DNA of 64,000 nt, from contig OX291545.1 in the NCBI GenBank assembly GCA_946406115.1, forward strand, positions 5,580,001 through 5,644,000, in the 5' to 3' direction. Of the stretch, positions 63,833 through 64,000 are shown piece after piece. Position numbers and translations under genes: made by a program. Origin of the DNA: Apoda limacodes (Eukaryota > Arthropoda > Insecta > Lepidoptera > Limacodidae). How positions within the stretch are numbered: the first letter of the stretch is position 1; every line of letters begins with the position of its first letter. The notes under the pieces were generated by a model. It was not told where the DNA came from. It saw nothing but the letters and a program-made list of their open reading frames with translations, and made no database searches.

Positions 63833-64000
63833 CAGTAGGCAGTGTACACGTTTTTTAAAAGTTAAAACTTAGTATTTAACTTCATCAACAATTTCGTAAC
63901 GTTATTTCCTAACGCACCATTATTTTGAAAAATACTCATTAAGTAGGTAGGGTCCTACAATATATAAGTATAAATTTAATAATGGTAAAGGGTAAGTAAA
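63833..64000. other. AT-rich end of window
   Basis: Noncoding, including the 3' untranslated end of the preceding LINE. No gene is seen. Confidence 0.4.

Overview
The window is a stretch of insect genome, almost certainly from a moth or butterfly. It is AT-rich with scattered GC-rich islands and contains no bacterial-style genes or operons. The clearest host gene is a visual-type arrestin on the minus strand. Two of its internal exons (28004-28182 and 13769-13904) join in frame across canonical GT-AG sites. The intron between them is 14.1 kb and almost entirely made of transposable elements. The N-terminal and C-terminal arrestin exons were not found. The lepidopteran assignment rests on Lep1-like Helitron fragments, on the LINE families present and on the Arr1-like arrestin sequence. 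A second possible host fragment is a short THAP-type exon with a splice donor (34412-34482, plus strand).

Layout from left to right. 1-6500 is AT-rich and holds two clusters of a ~340-385 bp tandem repeat rich in ATGGC/GCCAT words. 6505-9592 is a near end-to-end but broken Jockey/I-group LINE ('family A', minus). 10281-10535 is a MITE-like element carrying a 5S-rRNA-like core. 13042-13700 has a 197-bp-spaced duplication split by a short LINE insertion, then a 25-bp minisatellite. 13769-28182 is the arrestin exon pair and its intron. The intron holds a family A copy with an internal poly(A) end, a Jockey RT fragment, a CR1-like LINE tail driven into a second LINE that retains an intact ORF1 (21097-21837), a decayed BEL/Pao element (22203-25700) and a fold-back 77-bp satellite around LINE debris.

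28200-37300 is intron-like or intergenic DNA with Lep1, RTE, Jockey and family A fragments and a 617-bp PIF/Harbinger element with TAA target duplication. 37850-48594 is a second BEL/Pao element (plus), interrupted by a family A LINE and cut off by another LINE, which is itself split by a 2.8-kb LINE. 48821-49745 is a putative terminal-inverted-repeat element. 51838-61436 is a third BEL/Pao element (minus) with two 219-bp LTRs. It is broken by a 1.5-kb insertion with a 5-bp target duplication and by the 5' half of a fourth BEL/Pao element in opposite orientation. 61580-64000 holds two more LINE fragments.

Nearly every coding region apart from the arrestin exons and the LINE ORF1 is broken by stops or frameshifts. 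The window therefore reads as layered retrotransposon debris around an old host gene. I saw no CRISPR array, credible tRNA, rRNA operon or novel gene cassette. All family calls come from reading motifs by eye, without a database search.
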